Assembly (NCBI RefSeq): GCF_002245625.1
Contig: NZ_NOIG01000011.1
Coordinates: 434,001 to 498,000, forward strand
DNA length: 64,000 bases
Direction of reading: 5' to 3'
Source of the DNA: Acidovorax kalamii
GTDB taxonomy: Bacteria; Pseudomonadota; Gammaproteobacteria; Burkholderiales; Burkholderiaceae_C
Of the stretch, positions 1 through 9,662 are shown in pieces; the first letter of the stretch is position 1; each line of letters begins with the position of its first letter. The notes beneath the pieces were generated by a model that saw only the letters and a program-made list of their open reading frames with translations, was not told where the DNA came from and did no database searches. A program made the translations under genes and the position numbers.

Positions 1-180
1 ATTGCCGGTTCGCTGGCCGCCAAAAAGCGCCTGCCAGCCACGGCGGGCACCATGCCCACGCACGGGCCGTTGTTTGTCACGCTGCTGATCGGCACCGTGC
101 TTCTGGTGGGTCTTCTCAACTATGTGCCCTCCCTGGCTCTGGGGCCGATGGTGGAGCACCTGATGCTCCGGGTTCAGTGA
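1..180 (+). CDS. kdpA: Potassium-transporting ATPase subunit A, C-terminal end (partial)
   Basis: The window opens inside this gene. The last 59 codons end at TGA 178-180. They encode a KdpA-type C-terminus with the family motif [17 protein letters not shown], followed by a final membrane helix. KdpA is the K+-selective pore subunit of the high-affinity KdpFABC transporter in the inner membrane. kdpB begins four bases after the stop, so the two are co-translated parts of one operon. Identification from the tail alone is still secure because the sequence is highly characteristic and kdpB, kdpC, kdpD and kdpE follow in the usual order. Confidence 0.95.
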   Translation: MAGSLAAKKRLPATAGTMPTHGPLFVTLLIGTVLLVGLLNYVPSLALGPMVEHLMLRVQ

Positions 181-183
181 GGT

Positions 184-2289
184 ATGGCAATGACCAAGAA
201 AAAAACTTCTTCCGTTTCGCTGCTGGATGCAGCACTCATCAAGACTGCGCTCTGGGGAGCGCTGGCCAAGTTGAGCCCCTTTTTGCAGTGGCGCAACCCG
301 GTGATGTTCATCGTGTACATCGGCAGCATCTTCACCACGCTGCTGTGGCTGCATGCACTCAATGCGCCTGAGGACGCGAGCATGCGCCCGGCGTTTGTGC
401 TGGCCATCACGGTCTGGCTGTGGTTTACCGTGCTGTTTGCCAACTTTGCCGAGGCGCTGGCAGAAGGGCGCAGCAAGGCGCAGGCCGCCTCGCTGCGCGG
501 GCTGCGCAAGGAGACCTGGGCCAAGAAGCTCAAGGAGCCGGTTCACGGCGCAGCTTTTTTGCCCGAGCTGGCCACCAACCTGCGCCGGGGCGACGTGGTG
601 CTGGTGGAGGCGGGTGACGTGATCCCGCTGGATGGCGAGGTGATCGAGGGCGTGGCCTCGGTGGACGAGAGCGCCATCACCGGCGAATCGGCCCCAGTGG
701 TGCGCGAATCCGGCGGTGATTTTTCTGCCGTCACTGGCGGCACCCGTGTGCTGTCCGACTGGCTGGTGGTGCGCGTGGCGGTGAACCCGGGCGAGTCCTT
801 CCTCGACCGGATGATCGGCATGGTGGAAGCCGCCAAGCGCCAGAAAACGCCTAACGAGATCGCGCTGACCATCTTGCTGGTAGCGCTGACCATCGTGTTC
901 CTGGTCGTTACCGTGACCCTGCTGCCGTTTTCGATCTTCAGCGTGCAGGCCTCGGGTGCGGGCACGGTGGTCTCGCTGACCGCGCTGGTGGCCCTGCTGG
1001 TGTGCCTGATCCCCACCACCATTGGGGGCCTGCTGTCCGCCGTGGGGGTTGCGGGCATGAGCCGCATGATGCAGGCCAACGTGATCGCCACCTCGGGCCG
1101 TGCCGTGGAGGCGGCTGGTGATGTGGATGTGCTGCTGCTGGACAAGACCGGCACCATCACCCATGGCAACCGCCAGGCCAGCGCGTTTCTGCCAGCGCCG
1201 GGTGTGTCCAGAGCGCGGCTTGCACGCGCCGCACTGCTGGCGTCGCTGGCAGATGAGACGCCCGAAGGCCGCAGCATTGTGGAGCTGGCCCGCCGCGAGG
1301 GTGTGGAAGGCCAGAACCCCCAGGGCGTCAAGCTGGTGCCCTTCACCGCGCAGACCCGCATGAGCGGCGTGGACCTGCCCGCAGGCGAGGGGCAGCCGGA
1401 ATCTGCTGTCACCATGCTGCGTAAGGGGGCCGTGCTGGCGCTTGCCAAACATGTGGAAGCCCTGGGCGGCAAGATGCCGCAGGAAGTCATGAGCGCGGCC
1501 GACCAGGTGGCCTTGCGGGGCAGCACGCCCCTGGCGGTGGCCGACGGCAGCCACGTGCTGGGCATTGTCGAACTCAAGGACATCGTCAAGGCGGGCATCA
1601 AGGAGCGCTTCATCGAGTTGCGCCGCATGGGCATCAAGACCGTGATGATCACCGGCGACAACAAGCTCACGGCGGCGGCCATCGCAGCCGAGGCGGGGGT
1701 GGACGACTTCCTGGCAGAAGCCACACCCGAAGACAAGCTGGAGCTGATCCGCAAATACCAGGCCGAAGGCCGCCTGGTGGCCATGACCGGCGACGGCACC
1801 AACGATGCCCCTGCACTGGCCCAGGCCGACGTGGCTGTGGCCATGGGCAGTGGCACGCAGGCCGCCAAGGAGGCGGGCAACATGGTGGACCTGGACTCCA
1901 ACCCCACGAAGTTGCTGGAGGTGGTGGAGACGGGCAAGGCGCTCTTGATGACGCGCGGCTCGCTCACCACCTTCTCCATCGCGAACGATGTGGCGAAGTA
2001 TTTCGCCATCGTGCCGGCCATCTTTGTGTCCACCTATCCGCAGCTGTCCGCGCTCAACGTCATGCAGTTGGCCAGCCCGTCATCCGCCATCCTGTCGGCC
2101 GTGATCTTCAATGCGCTGGTGATCGTGTTCCTGATTCCCCTGGCCTTGCGCGGCGTGCGCTACCGCCCGGTGGGTGCGGCGGCGCTGCTGCGGCGCAACC
2201 TGGCCATCTATGGGCTGGGCGGGCTGCTGGTGCCGTTTGTGGGCATCAAGCTGATTGACTGGATACTTGTGGCCGTCGGGCTGATCTGA
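184..2289 (+). CDS. kdpB: Potassium-transporting P-type ATPase subunit B
   Basis: This is the catalytic P-type ATPase subunit of KdpFABC, which hydrolyses ATP to drive K+ import. Numbering from ATG 184, the actuator motif TGES is at residues 166-169, the phosphorylated aspartate is D320 in DKTGT, and the hinge GDGTNDAP is at 536-543. Membrane helices occupy the N-terminus, the stretch before DKTGT and the C-terminal 130 residues. At 701 residues the length is normal for the family (about 680-700). Two in-frame starts compete: ATG 184 sits too close to the GAGG at 178-181, whereas ATG 190 has a usable spacing, so the real protein may be two residues shorter. Confidence 0.97.
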   Translation: MAMTKKKTSSVSLLDAALIKTALWGALAKLSPFLQWRNPVMFIVYIGSIFTTLLWLHALNAPEDASMRPAFVLAITVWLWFTVLFANFAEALAEGRSKAQAASLRGLRKETWAKKLKEPVHGAAFLPELATNLRRGDVVLVEAGDVIPLDGEVIEGVASVDESAITGESAPVVRESGGDFSAVTGGTRVLSDWLVVRVAVNPGESFLDRMIGMVEAAKRQKTPNEIALTILLVALTIVFLVVTVTLLPFSIFSVQASGAGTVVSLTALVALLVCLIPTTIGGLLSAVGVAGMSRMMQANVIATSGRAVEAAGDVDVLLLDKTGTITHGNRQASAFLPAPGVSRARLARAALLASLADETPEGRSIVELARREGVEGQNPQGVKLVPFTAQTRMSGVDLPAGEGQPESAVTMLRKGAVLALAKHVEALGGKMPQEVMSAADQVALRGSTPLAVADGSHVLGIVELKDIVKAGIKERFIELRRMGIKTVMITGDNKLTAAAIAAEAGVDDFLAEATPEDKLELIRKYQAEGRLVAMTGDGTNDAPALAQADVAVAMGSGTQAAKEAGNMVDLDSNPTKLLEVVETGKALLMTRGSLTTFSIANDVAKYFAIVPAIFVSTYPQLSALNVMQLASPSSAILSAVIFNALVIVFLIPLALRGVRYRPVGAAALLRRNLAIYGLGGLLVPFVGIKLIDWILVAVGLI

Positions 2290-2299
2290 GGAGATTCTG

Positions 2300-2872
2300 A
2301 TGAAAAACATTCTTCGCCCCGCGCTGGTGCTGTTTGCCTTGTTGAGCGTGCTGACCGGGCTGCTGTATCCGCTGGTGGTGACGGGCGCCGCCCAGGCGGT
2401 GTTCCCCCAGCAGGCAGCGGGCAGCCTGGTGCAGCGCAATGGCCAGACCGTTGGTTCCTCGCTGATTGGCCAGAACTTTTCAGACCCCGGGCATTTCTGG
2501 GGCCGTCCATCGGCCACGGCGCCCATGCCGTACAACGCGGCGGCGTCCAGCGGATCCAACCAGGGGCCGCTCAATCCGGCGCTGCAGGACGCCGTGAAGG
2601 CGCGCGTGGAAGCCCTGCGCGCGGCCGACCCCGGCAACACGGCCCCCGTGCCGGTGGACCTGGTCACGGCCTCGGCCAGTGGCCTGGACCCTCACATCAG
2701 CCTGGCTGCGGCGCAGTACCAGGCAGGGCGCGTGGCGCGGGCCCGCAGCCTGCCGGTGGCCAGCGTGAATGCCGTGATTGGCAAGCACGCGGAGCAGCCG
2801 CTGTGGGGGCTGCTGGGTGAGACCCGGGTGAACGTGCTGGCGTTGAACCTGGCACTGGATGGCCTGCGCTGA
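2300..2872 (+). CDS. kdpC: Potassium-transporting ATPase subunit C
   Basis: KdpC is the small single-pass subunit that stabilises the KdpA-KdpB complex and assists K+ capture. The protein has one N-terminal hydrophobic helix (about residues 7-30) followed by a periplasmic domain with family motifs such as [13 protein letters not shown] and the conserved SGLDPHIS. At 190 residues it is the usual size. A strong GAGGAG ribosome site precedes the ATG, 10 bases after the kdpB stop, which supports operon transcription. Nothing looks damaged. Confidence 0.96.
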   Translation: MKNILRPALVLFALLSVLTGLLYPLVVTGAAQAVFPQQAAGSLVQRNGQTVGSSLIGQNFSDPGHFWGRPSATAPMPYNAAASSGSNQGPLNPALQDAVKARVEALRAADPGNTAPVPVDLVTASASGLDPHISLAAAQYQAGRVARARSLPVASVNAVIGKHAEQPLWGLLGETRVNVLALNLALDGLR

Positions 2873-2913
2873 CATGCACGGGGCATTTATTTGGCACCGA
2901 TACTCGTTGATGC

Positions 2914-5685
2914 ATGACTGACATCCAGCGCCCCGACCCCGACGCCTTGATTGCGCAGTTGCGCGCCCAGGAAGAGCAGACCCAACGGGGCAAGCTGCGC
3001 ATCTACTTTGGTGCCAATGCCGGGGTCGGCAAGACCTGGGCCATGCTCAGCGCCGCGCAGCGCGAGCGACGCGCCGGGCGCGACATCCTCATCGGCGTGG
3101 TGGAAACCCATGGCCGCGCGGAAACCGCTGCGCTGCTGGAGGGGCTGGAGTCGCTGCCCCTGAAGCAGGTGGAGTACCGGGGCCGAACCTTTTCCGAGTT
3201 TGATCTGGATGCGGCCCTGGCCCGCAAGCCTTCCATCCTGCTGGTGGATGAACTCGCGCACTCCAACGTGCAGGGTTCCCGCCACGCCAAGCGCTGGCAG
3301 GACGTGCAGGAGCTGCTGGCCGCTGGCATCGACGTGTGGACTGCACTCAACGTGCAGCATCTGGAGAGCCTGAACGGCACGGTGGGGGCCATCACCGGTG
3401 TGCGCGTGCACGAAACGGTGCCCGACACCGTTCTTGACAACGCTGACGAGGTGGTGCTGGTCGATGCCACACCCGATGAGCTGATCGCCCGTCTGGGCGC
3501 GGGCAAGGTCTATGTGCCCCAGCAGGCAGAGCGTGCGGCGCAGAGTTTCTTCCGCAAAGGCAACCTGATCGCCCTGCGCGAAATTGCCCTGCGGCGCACG
3601 GCAGAGCATGTGGAGGACGATGTGCTGGGTTGGCGGGTGGAGCAGTCGGGCGCTTCCGGCAACCGCGTGGCCAGTGCCTGGAACACCTCAGGCAGCATCC
3701 TGGCCTGTGTCGGGCCCCATGAAGATGCAGCGCAGACGGTGCGCACAGCCGCCCGCCTCGCAGGGCAGCTCAATGTGAAGTGGCACGCCGCCTATGTGGA
3801 GACGCCCCGGCTGCAGCGCCTGGAGGCCGCCCAGCGCGACAAGATTCTGGCCGTGCTGCAACTGGCGCAGGAGCTGGGGGCCGAGACGGCTGTGCTCACG
3901 GGCGACCGGGTGGCGCCCGCGCTGGCGGCCCAGGCGCTGCATTTGAACTGCGCCACGCTGGTGCTGGGGCGCCCCGCAGTGCGCGTGGGGTGGCGCAAGC
4001 TGCTGGCCCCCAAGGGCGTTGCGCGCGAGCTGGCCGAACGCGCACCTTCGCTCGACATCGTCGAGGCCGCGCATGCGGGCAGCTCACGGCGCCTGCCCCA
4101 GGCACTGTGGGACCGCAACATTGGCCTGGATGATGACGGTGATGTGGGCGAGCCCGGCGCGGGGCGCTATCGCTGGCAAGGTTTTTTGTGGGCGCTGGGC
4201 GCCAGCATTGCCGTCACGGTGCTGGCAACCCCGCTGCATGGTTTGCTGGAGCTGACCAACATCGTGATGCTGTACCTGGTGGGTGTCGTCGCGGTGGCCA
4301 TGCGCTTTGGCCGCGTGCCTGCCGCGATGGCGGCGCTGCTGAATGTGCTGGCATTCGATTTTTTCTTCGTCTCGCCGCGCCTGTCGTTTGCGGTGAGCGA
4401 CGTGCAGTACATCGTCACGTTCGCGGTGATGCTGGGCGTGGGGCTGCTGGTGGGGCAGCTCACGGCCGGGTTGCGGTTTGCGGCCGGGGTGTCGATCAGC
4501 CGGGAGCGGCGCGCCCAGTCGCTGTTTGAACTCACCCGCGAGCTGTCGGCGGCGCTGGAGACCAGCCAGGTCATCGAGATCGGAGCAGCCGCGGTGCAGG
4601 GGCACTTTGGGGGCCGCGCCGTGGTGGTGGCGCTGGACGCGTCGGACCGCCTTCAGTACCCCGATGAGCTGCCGCCGGGCTTTGACAAAAGCGTGGCGGA
4701 CTGGACCTTGCGCCAGGGCCAGAGCGCCGGGCTGGCGACCAGCACCCTGGCCGCGCAGACTTGGCGCTATGTGCCGCTGAAGGCCCCCATGCGCGTGCGG
4801 GGCGTGCTGGCGCTGGAGCCCGCCCAGCCCCGCTGGCTGCTGATCCCGGAACAGGCGCAGCAGCTGGACACCCTGGCGCGGCAGATCGCCATTGCCCTGG
4901 AGCGTGTGCATTACGTGAACATTGCGCAGCAGGCCGTGGTGGACATGGAGTCGGAGCGGCTGCGCAATGCCCTGCTGGGCGCGGTGTCGCACGACGTGCG
5001 CACGCCCCTCACGGCCTTGATCACGCTGGCCGAATCGTTGCAGGCCGCGCCGCCGCAAGAGACAGGCAACATCGCCAAGGCCATCGTGCACCAGGCGCAC
5101 CAGCTCAATGCGCTGGTCAGCAACCTGCTGGACATGGCGCGCCTGGAGAGCGATGTGTCGGGGCAGAGCGTCCACCTGCGGCGGGACTGGCAGTCGGTGG
5201 AAGAGGTGGTCGGCTCGGCCATCCGGGCCGCCAGGCCAGCGCTGGGCGACATGCCCGTGCGCACGGAGCTGCCCGCCGACTTGCCGCTGGTGGAGTTTGA
5301 CCCTGTGCTCATCGAGCGCGTGCTGGTCAACCTTCTGGAAAATGCGGCCAAATATGGCGCAGCGCCGGTGGTGGTGAAAGCATCCACCACCGACAACATG
5401 CTGGTGCTGAAGGTGCGGGACCATGGCCCGGGCCTGCCCGCCTCGGTGCGTGGCAAAGAGCACACCCTGTTTGAAAAATTCACCCGGGGTCAGGCGGAAT
5501 CCGCCACCCCGGGCGTGGGCCTGGGCCTGGCGATCTGCAAGGCCGTTGTGCAAGCGCATGGCGGTGCAATTTCTGCTGCCAGTGTGGAAGGGGGCGGTGC
5601 AGAATTCACGGTGACCCTCGCGCGGCGCGAGCCGCCGCCCGACCCCGGTTTGAGCGAGATGGAGCGGGGCGTTTCTGCCCCCTGA
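2914..5685 (+). CDS. kdpD: Osmosensitive K+ channel sensor histidine kinase KdpD
   Basis: KdpD is the membrane sensor kinase for K+ limitation and controls kdpFABC through KdpE. The order of domains is: N-terminal KdpD domain with Walker A GANAGVGKT (residues 33-41), a Usp-like domain (about 250-390), a cluster of four membrane helices (about 425-520), a GAF-like linker, a dimerisation domain with phospho-accepting H693 in the motif AVSHDVRTPL, and a HATPase domain with a typical G box near the end (GVGLGLAICKAV). Length of 923 residues is close to the E. coli protein (894). It lies 41 bases after kdpC and 8 bases before kdpE. Confidence 0.96.
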   Translation: MTDIQRPDPDALIAQLRAQEEQTQRGKLRIYFGANAGVGKTWAMLSAAQRERRAGRDILIGVVETHGRAETAALLEGLESLPLKQVEYRGRTFSEFDLDAALARKPSILLVDELAHSNVQGSRHAKRWQDVQELLAAGIDVWTALNVQHLESLNGTVGAITGVRVHETVPDTVLDNADEVVLVDATPDELIARLGAGKVYVPQQAERAAQSFFRKGNLIALREIALRRTAEHVEDDVLGWRVEQSGASGNRVASAWNTSGSILACVGPHEDAAQTVRTAARLAGQLNVKWHAAYVETPRLQRLEAAQRDKILAVLQLAQELGAETAVLTGDRVAPALAAQALHLNCATLVLGRPAVRVGWRKLLAPKGVARELAERAPSLDIVEAAHAGSSRRLPQALWDRNIGLDDDGDVGEPGAGRYRWQGFLWALGASIAVTVLATPLHGLLELTNIVMLYLVGVVAVAMRFGRVPAAMAALLNVLAFDFFFVSPRLSFAVSDVQYIVTFAVMLGVGLLVGQLTAGLRFAAGVSISRERRAQSLFELTRELSAALETSQVIEIGAAAVQGHFGGRAVVVALDASDRLQYPDELPPGFDKSVADWTLRQGQSAGLATSTLAAQTWRYVPLKAPMRVRGVLALEPAQPRWLLIPEQAQQLDTLARQIAIALERVHYVNIAQQAVVDMESERLRNALLGAVSHDVRTPLTALITLAESLQAAPPQETGNIAKAIVHQAHQLNALVSNLLDMARLESDVSGQSVHLRRDWQSVEEVVGSAIRAARPALGDMPVRTELPADLPLVEFDPVLIERVLVNLLENAAKYGAAPVVVKASTTDNMLVLKVRDHGPGLPASVRGKEHTLFEKFTRGQAESATPGVGLGLAICKAVVQAHGGAISAASVEGGGAEFTVTLARREPPPDPGLSEMERGVSAP

Positions 5686-5693
5686 AGACAACC

Positions 5694-6398
5694 ATGCAGA
5701 TACGTACCGTTTTGGTGATCGAGGACGAGCCACAGATCCGGCGCTTTGTGCGCAGTGCGCTGGAGGCCGAGGGCTGGCAGGTGCACGAGGCGGGCACCCT
5801 GCGCGAGGGCTTGTCTGCTGCAGGCACTCGCCACCCCGACCTGCTGGTGCTGGACCTGGGGCTGCCCGATGGCGACGGGGTGGAGCTGATCCGCGATGTG
5901 CGGGGCTGGTCCGCCGTGCCCATCATCGTTTTGTCTGCACGCACCGACGAGACCGACAAGATTGCCGCACTCGATGCCGGTGCAGACGACTACCTCACCA
6001 AACCCTTCGGCACGGGCGAACTGCTGGCGCGGGTGCGGGCCAACCTGCGCAGGCCCCGCGCCGCCACCGGCAACGGGCTGGTGCAGGAGGCGGCGGAGCC
6101 CCTGTTCCATTTCGGCGACGTCGAGGTGGACCGCAGCGCGCGCCTGGTGCGCAAGGCCGGGGTAGAGGTGCACCTGACGCCCACCGAGTACCGCATGCTC
6201 ATGGTGCTGGTGGCCAACGCAGGGCGGGTCATTACGCAAAAGCAGTTGCTGCGTGAGGTGTGGGGGCCCATGCGCTCGGACCAGAGCCACTACCTGCGCA
6301 TCTACATGGGGCACCTGCGGCAAAAGCTGGAGGCCGACCCCGCGCAGCCCCGCCATTTGCTCACCGAGTCGGGGGTGGGATACCGCCTGGCGGTGTAG
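5694..6398 (+). CDS. kdpE: KDP operon response regulator KdpE
   Basis: This is an OmpR-family response regulator: an N-terminal receiver with acidic pocket E10/D11, phospho-acceptor D54 and conserved K103, followed by a C-terminal winged-helix DNA-binding domain (about residues 130-234) containing VHLTPTEYRMLMVL. The partner kinase KdpD is immediately upstream with an 8-base gap, and the cognate target is presumably the promoter of the kdp operon upstream of this window. Length of 234 residues is normal. The ribosome site is weak, so translation is probably coupled to kdpD. Confidence 0.95.
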   Translation: MQIRTVLVIEDEPQIRRFVRSALEAEGWQVHEAGTLREGLSAAGTRHPDLLVLDLGLPDGDGVELIRDVRGWSAVPIIVLSARTDETDKIAALDAGADDYLTKPFGTGELLARVRANLRRPRAATGNGLVQEAAEPLFHFGDVEVDRSARLVRKAGVEVHLTPTEYRMLMVLVANAGRVITQKQLLREVWGPMRSDQSHYLRIYMGHLRQKLEADPAQPRHLLTESGVGYRLAV

Positions 6399-6930
6399 GG
6401 CAGGCGGCAGGTGGAGCAGCGCTTCAGCGTCAGCCGGATGGTGGGCGGTCAGTATCACCGGCCCGCCTTGGGGCTGGCGATGGCTGCGAAGCAGAGCGTG
6501 TTTGCCGTTGGCGTGTCGGTTCCCGAAGCCAGCCCGTTTGAAAAAGGAGGGTGTGGGCAAATGGTGGGGCTGCTCACACCTGCTCTTTCTGCTGGGTGGA
6601 GAAGTCCTGTTTGCTATTAAATGTGTAGCGTTCAACGTATTGTGGATGCGCGGAGGGCCGCATTTTTCTTGTATTTTTGGTCTTTGTCTGCGCCGCGCGC
6701 ACCAACAGGTGCTCGGCCTGCCTTCGGCTTCGGGCCGGTTCATCGCGGCAGGCAGGGCAGTTCTGTATGCCTGGGTAGTGAATGGGCCTGCGACCAGGGC
6801 ACGCGGGCCGGGCCCAGTGGCCTGGCAGACGGTGCGATGATTGGTCGGCCCTCTGCCGTACTCCCGCTGCCTTGGCATCCCCCCAAGTCAGGCGTGACCG
6901 CCGCTGGCAGACGCTTCATCTTCACTCCCC
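6399..6930. other. Intergenic region without a convincing gene
   Basis: This 532-base stretch separates kdpE from the EamA exporter. The open frames crossing it have no recognisable protein and poor starts. I see no strong terminator after kdpE. The only structured element is one copy of the dispersed TGCTAT/ATAGC repeat at about 6610-6668. A short GC-rich hairpin (GGCCTGCCTTCGGCTTCGGGCC region, near 6715-6738) could stop transcription weakly but lacks a T-run. Confidence 0.5.
6610..6668 (+). repeat. Dispersed TGCTAT...ATAGC repeat, copy 1
   Basis: The element begins TTTGCTATTAAATGTGTAGCG and continues to TGCGCGGAGGGCCGCATTTTT. It matches the framework shared with at least eight other places in the window: a TGCTAT-(A/T-rich)-ATAGC mini-palindrome, a variable spacer, then GCGC-GAG-GGCC-ATTT. 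It lies between kdpE and the EamA gene. It carries no coding capacity of its own. Confidence 0.6.
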
Positions 6931-7833
6931 ATGACCCAGGCAACGCCCCACCCGTCTCCCGCCTCGAATCCGCTGGATTCACTCGTCCCCTTGCTGTTTG
7001 TCGCGCTCTGGAGCACAGGCTTCATCGGTGCGAAGCTGGGCCTGCCGTACATCGAGCCGCTGACCTTCCTGGGGCTGCGCTTTGCCATCGTCACCGTGCT
7101 CATGCTGGCTGTGGTGGCGCTGGTGCGTGCGCCCTGGCCCCCGGCGGGCAGGGCGTGGGGGCACATCGCAGTGTCGGGCCTGCTGGTGCATGGCGTGTAC
7201 CTGGGCGGGGTGTTTATGGCCATTGGGCACGGGCTGCCGTCGGGCATCACGGCACTGGTGGTGGGCTTGCAGCCGCTGTTGACTGCACTGGTGGCGGGCG
7301 CCTTGCTGGGCGAGAAGGTGCGGCCTGCGCAGTGGGTTGGGCTGGGGTTGGGGTTCAGCGGCGTGGCGTTGGTGGTGGCGGGCAAGGTGGCGACTGTGCC
7401 TGCGGGTGCTTTGGTGGGCATGCTGCTGCCCGCACTGGTGGCGCTGCTGGGCATCACGGCGGGAACGCTTTATCAAAAACGGTTTTGCCCCTCGTTCGAT
7501 CTGCGCACAGGCTCGGTGATCCAGTACCTGCCATGTGCCATTGCCATGGCGGTGCTCGCCTATGCCACCGAAACCATGGCGATCACATGGAGCGGTGAGT
7601 TCGTGTTTGCGCTGGGCTGGTTGGTGCTGGTGTTGTCGCTCGGGGCCGTGAGCCTGCTGAACCTGCTCATCCGCCGGGGCGGCGCGGTGAATGTGGCCAG
7701 CCTGTTTTACCTGACCCCACCCACCACGGCACTGATTGCCTGGGCGATGTTTGGCGAAACGCTGACCGGCTGGGCGCTGGTGGGGATGGTGCTGGCGGCT
7801 GCGGGTGTGTGGCTGGCGCGGCAGACGCGGTGA
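6931..7833 (+). CDS. EamA/DMT-family inner-membrane exporter
   Basis: A 300-residue protein with about ten hydrophobic helices arranged as two repeated halves, as expected for drug/metabolite transporters of the EamA family. Signature segments include the first-helix ALWSTGFIGAKLG, the loop YIEPLTFLGLRFAIV, and the second-half PPTTALIAWAMFGETLTG. Such proteins export amino acids, metabolites or toxic compounds; the substrate cannot be told from sequence. The start ATG 6931 has no obvious ribosome site, but the N-terminus aligns with the family's usual first helix. The gene stands alone, flanked on both sides by copies of the dispersed repeat. Confidence 0.88.
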   Translation: MTQATPHPSPASNPLDSLVPLLFVALWSTGFIGAKLGLPYIEPLTFLGLRFAIVTVLMLAVVALVRAPWPPAGRAWGHIAVSGLLVHGVYLGGVFMAIGHGLPSGITALVVGLQPLLTALVAGALLGEKVRPAQWVGLGLGFSGVALVVAGKVATVPAGALVGMLLPALVALLGITAGTLYQKRFCPSFDLRTGSVIQYLPCAIAMAVLAYATETMAITWSGEFVFALGWLVLVLSLGAVSLLNLLIRRGGAVNVASLFYLTPPTTALIAWAMFGETLTGWALVGMVLAAAGVWLARQTR

Positions 7834-7903
7834 GGGCGGCGTTGCCAGTGAAGCCCTCCAACTGCATCCAGGGGTTGCGCTGCAGTGGGAACCGTGGCAG
7901 ATC

Positions 7904-7970
7904 AATTTGCTATTTTATTTATAGCGTGTTTGGCGCACTGGACGCGCGCAGAGGCCGATTTCCTCTATAA
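7904..7970 (+). repeat. Dispersed TGCTAT...ATAGC repeat, copy 2
   Basis: This is one of the clearest copies: ATTTGCTATTTTATTTATAGC, then TGTTTGGCGCACTGGACGCG and CGCAGAGGCCGATTTCC. It lies between the 3' ends of the EamA gene and the leftward gene ending at 8002. Its position between convergent genes suggests it may contribute to the transcript ends, but there is no classical terminator. Confidence 0.7.
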
Positions 7971-8001
7971 ATTCATGCGTCATCTTGCGGCATGGCGCCC
8001 A

Positions 8002-8418
8002 TCAGATGGCGGGATGCACCCCAAGGATGTTCAGCGGCCCCGCGATGGAGAGCCCGCTAAGACCCACTGCGGATTCCAGCGCAGACACATGGCCGCCTTC
8101 TGCCCATACATCCACCAGTGCATCTTTCACCCCGAACTGGCAGGCAATGGTGGCGATGCGGAACGCCTCTGTGCGGTCGAAGAGAAGTTGTGCCGGCCAG
8201 CGGACCAGAAACCAGCGCTTGCACTGGAATTCGATGCGCTTCCAGTCCGATGGGCGGCGAATGTGGTTGATGCAGTCCACCTGCTTCGCCAGCAACACCG
8301 CCTCAGCCGGTTGCAGCGCGGAAGCTGTGGCTTGGAGCAGTGCTTTCTCGAACGGCAGCAGTTGGTCGGTGGGCGTCGGCGCGACGATGGGCCGGAGAGA
8401 CCCGGTCAGTGCAGCCAT
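8002..8418 (-). CDS. Conserved small protein of unknown function
   Basis: I do not recognise the family. From ATG 8418 (complement), preceded by GAGG at a suitable distance, the gene encodes 138 residues beginning MAALTGSLRPIVAPT. The frame is open further upstream, but that extension would overlap the end of the aminotransferase gene and has no ribosome site. The protein is soluble, has mixed alpha/beta character (KALLQATASALQPAEA; VDCINHIRRPSDW; IECQ-like strands) and no signal peptide. It starts 10 bases after the aminotransferase stop, so it is probably the second gene of that transcript. Confidence 0.7.
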   Translation of the reverse strand: MAALTGSLRPIVAPTPTDQLLPFEKALLQATASALQPAEAVLLAKQVDCINHIRRPSDWKRIEFQCKRWFLVRWPAQLLFDRTEAFRIATIACQFGVKDALVDVWAEGGHVSALESAVGLSGLSIAGPLNILGVHPAI

Positions 8419-8428
8419 GGCAACGGCC

Positions 8429-9595
8429 TCAGAGCTTGCGCAGCCGTTCCAGCGCTGCGCGCAGCGTTTCGTCCTTCTTGGCAAAGCAGAACCGCACCAC
8501 ACGCTGGTCAAAACCGTCGCCATAAAACGCCGAAAGCGGAATCGCAGCCACGCCCACTTCGCGGGTGAGCCACTGGCAGAAATCGGCCTCGTTCAAATCG
8601 CTGATGGCCGAGATGTCCACACACTGGAAGTAGCTGCCGGTGCTGGGCAGCAGCTTGAAGCGCGAGCCTGCCAGCCCTTCGCGGAACAGGTCGCGCTTGG
8701 CCTGGTAGAAGGCGGGCAACTGCAGGTAGGGCGTGGGGTCTTGCAGGTAGGCGGCCAGCCCGTGCTGCACGGGGGTGTTGACGGTGAACACGTTGAACTG
8801 GTGCACCTTGCGGAACTCGGCCGTCAGTGCTGCGGGGGCCGCCACGGTGCCGACCTTCCAGCCGGTGACGTGGAAGGTCTTGCCAAAGCTGGACACGATG
8901 AAGGCGCGTGCCGCCAGACCGGGAAAGCGTGCGGCGCTTTCATGCTCGGCGCCATCGAACACCATGTGCTCGTACACCTCGTCGCTGATGAGCAGGATGT
9001 CGGTGGGGGCGAGCAGGTCTTCGAGTTGGCGCATCTCCTCAGCCGTCCAGATGGTGGCGCTGGGGTTGTGCGGGCTGTTGATGATGATGGCGCGGGTGCG
9101 CGGCGTGATGGCCGCGCTGATCTTGGCGAAGTCGGGCCGGAAAGTGCCGGGCGTGAGCGGCACGCGCACGGCCTTGCCGCCGGCCAGCTCGATGTTGGGC
9201 ACATAGCTGTCGTAGCAGGGGTCGAGCACGATCACCTCGTCGCCCTCGTGCACGATGGCCAGGATGGCGGTGATGATGGCCTGCGTGGCGCCTGCGGTGA
9301 TGGTGATTTCGGTGTTGGGGTTGTAGGCACGTGCATGCAGCGCCTCGATCTTGCGGGCCACGGCTTCGCGCAGGGCGGGCACGCCGGTCATGGGGGGATA
9401 CTGGTTGTGGCCGGCCTGCATGGCGGCGGTGACGGCGTTCACCAGCTCGGGCGCGCATTCAAAGTCGGGGAAGCCCTGGCCCAGGTTGACGGCCTTGTGT
9501 TCTGCGGCCAGCGCTGACATCACGGTGAAGATGGTGGTGCCGACATTGGGCAGCTTGCTGGGGAAGGCGGGTGTGCGGGCGGTGGTGGAAGTCAT
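8429..9595 (-). CDS. PLP-dependent aminotransferase, methionine aminotransferase (YbdL) type
   Basis: Class I/II pyridoxal-phosphate aminotransferase. From ATG 9595 (complement) the protein has 388 residues. It contains the substrate-side motif LGQGFPDFECAP near residue 38, the PLP-contacting N177 in NSPHNP, D205 in SDEVYEH, and the Schiff-base lysine K239 in SSFGKTFHVTGWK. The motif NQYPPMTG is typical of the YbdL/kynurenine-aminotransferase branch, which transaminates methionine and aromatic amino acids. The frame is open upstream to 9685, but that overlaps the cysB-like gene, so the internal start is preferred. Likely cytoplasmic; exact substrate is inferred only. Confidence 0.88.
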   Translation of the reverse strand: MTSTTARTPAFPSKLPNVGTTIFTVMSALAAEHKAVNLGQGFPDFECAPELVNAVTAAMQAGHNQYPPMTGVPALREAVARKIEALHARAYNPNTEITITAGATQAIITAILAIVHEGDEVIVLDPCYDSYVPNIELAGGKAVRVPLTPGTFRPDFAKISAAITPRTRAIIINSPHNPSATIWTAEEMRQLEDLLAPTDILLISDEVYEHMVFDGAEHESAARFPGLAARAFIVSSFGKTFHVTGWKVGTVAAPAALTAEFRKVHQFNVFTVNTPVQHGLAAYLQDPTPYLQLPAFYQAKRDLFREGLAGSRFKLLPSTGSYFQCVDISAISDLNEADFCQWLTREVGVAAIPLSAFYGDGFDQRVVRFCFAKKDETLRAALERLRKL

Positions 9596-9662
9596 GGCGC
9601 AGCAGCGTGGAAAACGGGGAGATTTTGGAAGAGGTCGGGGGGCTTCTGGTGGGGAGCGCAGG

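Noticed and set aside
543-2033. Long open frame on the minus strand across kdpB
   Set aside because: It mirrors the kdpB codon pattern, has low-complexity Ser/Thr/Ala composition and no ribosome site. kdpB on the other strand is certain.
4084-5733. 549-codon minus-strand frame across kdpD
   Set aside because: Gln/His/Arg-rich shadow translation with no family resemblance; kdpD is complete on the other strand.
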